A stretch of DNA of 64,000 nucleotides from Nocardia goodfellowii (lineage in GTDB: Bacteria; Actinomycetota; Actinomycetes; Mycobacteriales; Mycobacteriaceae): the NCBI RefSeq assembly GCF_017875645.1, contig NZ_JAGGMR010000001.1:7440001-7504000 (forward strand), in the 5' to 3' direction. Positions 62,951 to 64,000 of the stretch are shown piece by piece. How positions within the stretch are numbered: the first letter of the stretch is position 1; each line of letters starts with the position of its first letter. The notes below the pieces were generated by a model. That model did no database searches, was not told where the DNA came from, and worked only from the letters and a program-made list of their open reading frames with translations. Made by a program: the position numbers and the translations under genes.

Positions 62951-64000
62951 ATGAAGCGTTCGATCCTTGCTGTCCCCCTCATGGCCGCCCTGCTGCCCGT
63001 CGCGTGTGCCCGCTCGGAGGTCGCGGCGCCGGAATACGTGGTCGGCATCAAGTACGACCAGCCGGGGCTGTCACTCATGGCGAAGGGCGGGCCGCGCGGA
63101 TTCGACGTGGAGGTCGCGAACTACATCGCCGCGCATCTCGGCACCGAACCCGGGGAAATCACCTGGGTGGAGGCGCCGACGAGCAAGCGGGAAGACCTGC
63201 TGCGCGGCGGCGACGTCGATTTCGTCGTCGGGTCGTACTCCATCACCGCCGAAAGGCTCCGGCAGGTCGCCTTCGCCGGACCGTATTTCGTTGCGGGCCA
63301 GGATCTCCTGGTCCGCGCGGCGGAAACGACCATCGACCGGCCGGAAGATCTCAACGGGCGCACCGTGTGCTCGGTCGCGGGTTCCACCTCGGCGGACAAG
63401 ATCAAGCAGGACTTCGCCACCGGTGTGAAACTCACTACCCGCGAAGGCTTTTCGCCGTGCGTGGACGACCTGCGCGCCCGCAGGGTCGACGCGGTGACCG
63501 CCGACGACGTCATCCTCGCGGGCTACGCCGCCCAGTCCCCGGGAGAACTGCGCGTTGTCGGCCATCCCTTCACCCGGGAACGCTATGGCGTCGGCGTGCG
63601 CAAAGGTGACACCGAACTTCAGTCCAAGATCACCGCCGCGATCCAGTCCATGATCGCCGACGGCAGCTGGGACCGCGCGGTCCGGACCCACCTCGCTCCC
63701 TCGGGGTACACCCCGCTTCCGGCTCCACCGGTCTTCACCGCCACCGACGCGCGGATCCAGCCCGGCGATCCGGCCACCCTGGACCCCGCGTTGATCCGGA
63801 CCGTCAGCCAGCTCACCGAAGCGGCCAACACCCAGCAATGGGAAACCTTCGACTCCATGATCTGCCCCGAGGCCTCCCCCGCGGTCAGTTCCTTCGTCAT
63901 GCAGTACACGCCGCAGTACGACAACCATCTCGGCCCGGAAGTCATGGACGCCGACTACCGGCACACCGCCACCGGCATCGCCCAGCACACCCCCGACTCG
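62951..64000 (+). CDS. Extracellular solute-binding lipoprotein (partial, runs off the end)
   Basis: 350 codons in the window, no stop yet. The signal peptide ends in a lipobox (MAALLPVACARSE). The SBP_bac_3-type domain spans about 28-255 (DVDFVVGSYSITAERLRQVA, FAGPYFVAGQDLLV), typical of polar amino-acid receptors. A second domain starts near 275 (DPALIRTVSQLTEAANTQQW), extending beyond 64000, not usual for a plain receptor. It is 17 bases after the CqsA-like gene; the ribosome site is aggaga. No permease or kinase is visible before the window ends. Confidence 0.85.
   Translation, partial: MKRSILAVPLMAALLPVACARSEVAAPEYVVGIKYDQPGLSLMAKGGPRGFDVEVANYIAAHLGTEPGEITWVEAPTSKREDLLRGGDVDFVVGSYSITAERLRQVAFAGPYFVAGQDLLVRAAETTIDRPEDLNGRTVCSVAGSTSADKIKQDFATGVKLTTREGFSPCVDDLRARRVDAVTADDVILAGYAAQSPGELRVVGHPFTRERYGVGVRKGDTELQSKITAAIQSMIADGSWDRAVRTHLAPSGYTPLPAPPVFTATDARIQPGDPATLDPALIRTVSQLTEAANTQQWETFDSMICPEASPAVSSFVMQYTPQYDNHLGPEVMDADYRHTATGIAQHTPDS

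Noticed and set aside
1..64000. tRNA, rRNA, insertion sequences, prophage or integration sites
   Set aside because: No cloverleaf with CCA-adjacent GGTTCRA T-loop, no rRNA motifs, no transposase or integrase frame and no long flanking direct repeats were found by reading.

Overview
The window is high-GC actinobacterial chromosome, most likely Nocardia or a close mycolic-acid relative (Rhodococcus, Gordonia). I infer this from gene order, recalled rather than searched. The run dnaJ2-hrcA, hemW, sulfite reductase/cysH, cysA-cysW-cysT-subI, GH15 trehalase, lepA, MazF-like gene, rpsT, holA, comEC-comEA, degV, octT, gpgP, rsfS, nadD, VWA/MoxR, proA follows the Mycobacterium tuberculosis Rv2373c-Rv2427c backbone, with insertions. 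No rRNA, tRNA, IS element, phage or CRISPR array was seen.

Layout. 1-5.1 kb (- strand): rsmE (partial), dnaJ2, hrcA, a small unknown gene, hemW and a SnoaL-like gene. 5.2-10.9 kb (+): a sulfate-assimilation operon (nirA, cysH, cysD, cysN, sirohydrochlorin chelatase) behind a leaderless Cys-rich leader peptide. 11-24 kb is accessory: a LOG-family remnant, a TetR/MFS efflux/GDSL unit with two operator palindromes, a WYL regulator divergent from a VOC gene, a HAD phosphatase, two unusual membrane-anchored Hsp70-like genes, an SDR, and a ferredoxin-ferredoxin reductase next to an AurF-type diiron oxygenase. 24.2-29.2 kb (-): a secreted lysozyme-like protein and the subI-cysT-cysW-cysA sulfate importer, which has its own leaderless leader peptide ending Cys-Arg.

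29-41 kb: M48 protease, two small membrane proteins, GH15 trehalase-like enzyme, a dynamin-like GTPase with an altered P-loop beside an IniB-like low-complexity protein, lepA, a MazF/PemK-like protein, aquaporin and rpsT. 41-50.8 kb: acidic leaderless protein, LCP ligase, holA, a VapBC-like pair with a duplicated antitoxin, comEC, a ComEA with about 22 nonapeptide repeats, and a LexA-type repressor. 51-60.6 kb: degV, an OctT homologue with a repetitive N-terminal extension of more than 500 residues, gpgP, rsfS, nadD, a TPR protein, VWA/MoxR and proA. 60.6-64 kb (+): ribokinase, then a two-gene unit of a CqsA-like quorum-sensing synthase homologue that has lost its PLP lysine and a solute-binding lipoprotein running off the end.

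Two themes recur. Sulfur supply is covered from import (SubI-CysTWA) through activation (CysDN), APS reduction (CysH) and sulfite reduction (NirA with siroheme supply), and both operons carry candidate cysteine-sensing leader ORFs. Several conserved genes (Hsp70-like, ComEA, OctT, VapB-like) have grown in-frame tandem repeats absent from the textbook versions. Two core enzymes (CqsA-like, dynamin-like) lack a signature lysine. Many actinobacterial starts are GTG or TTG; where a start is ambiguous the entry says so.
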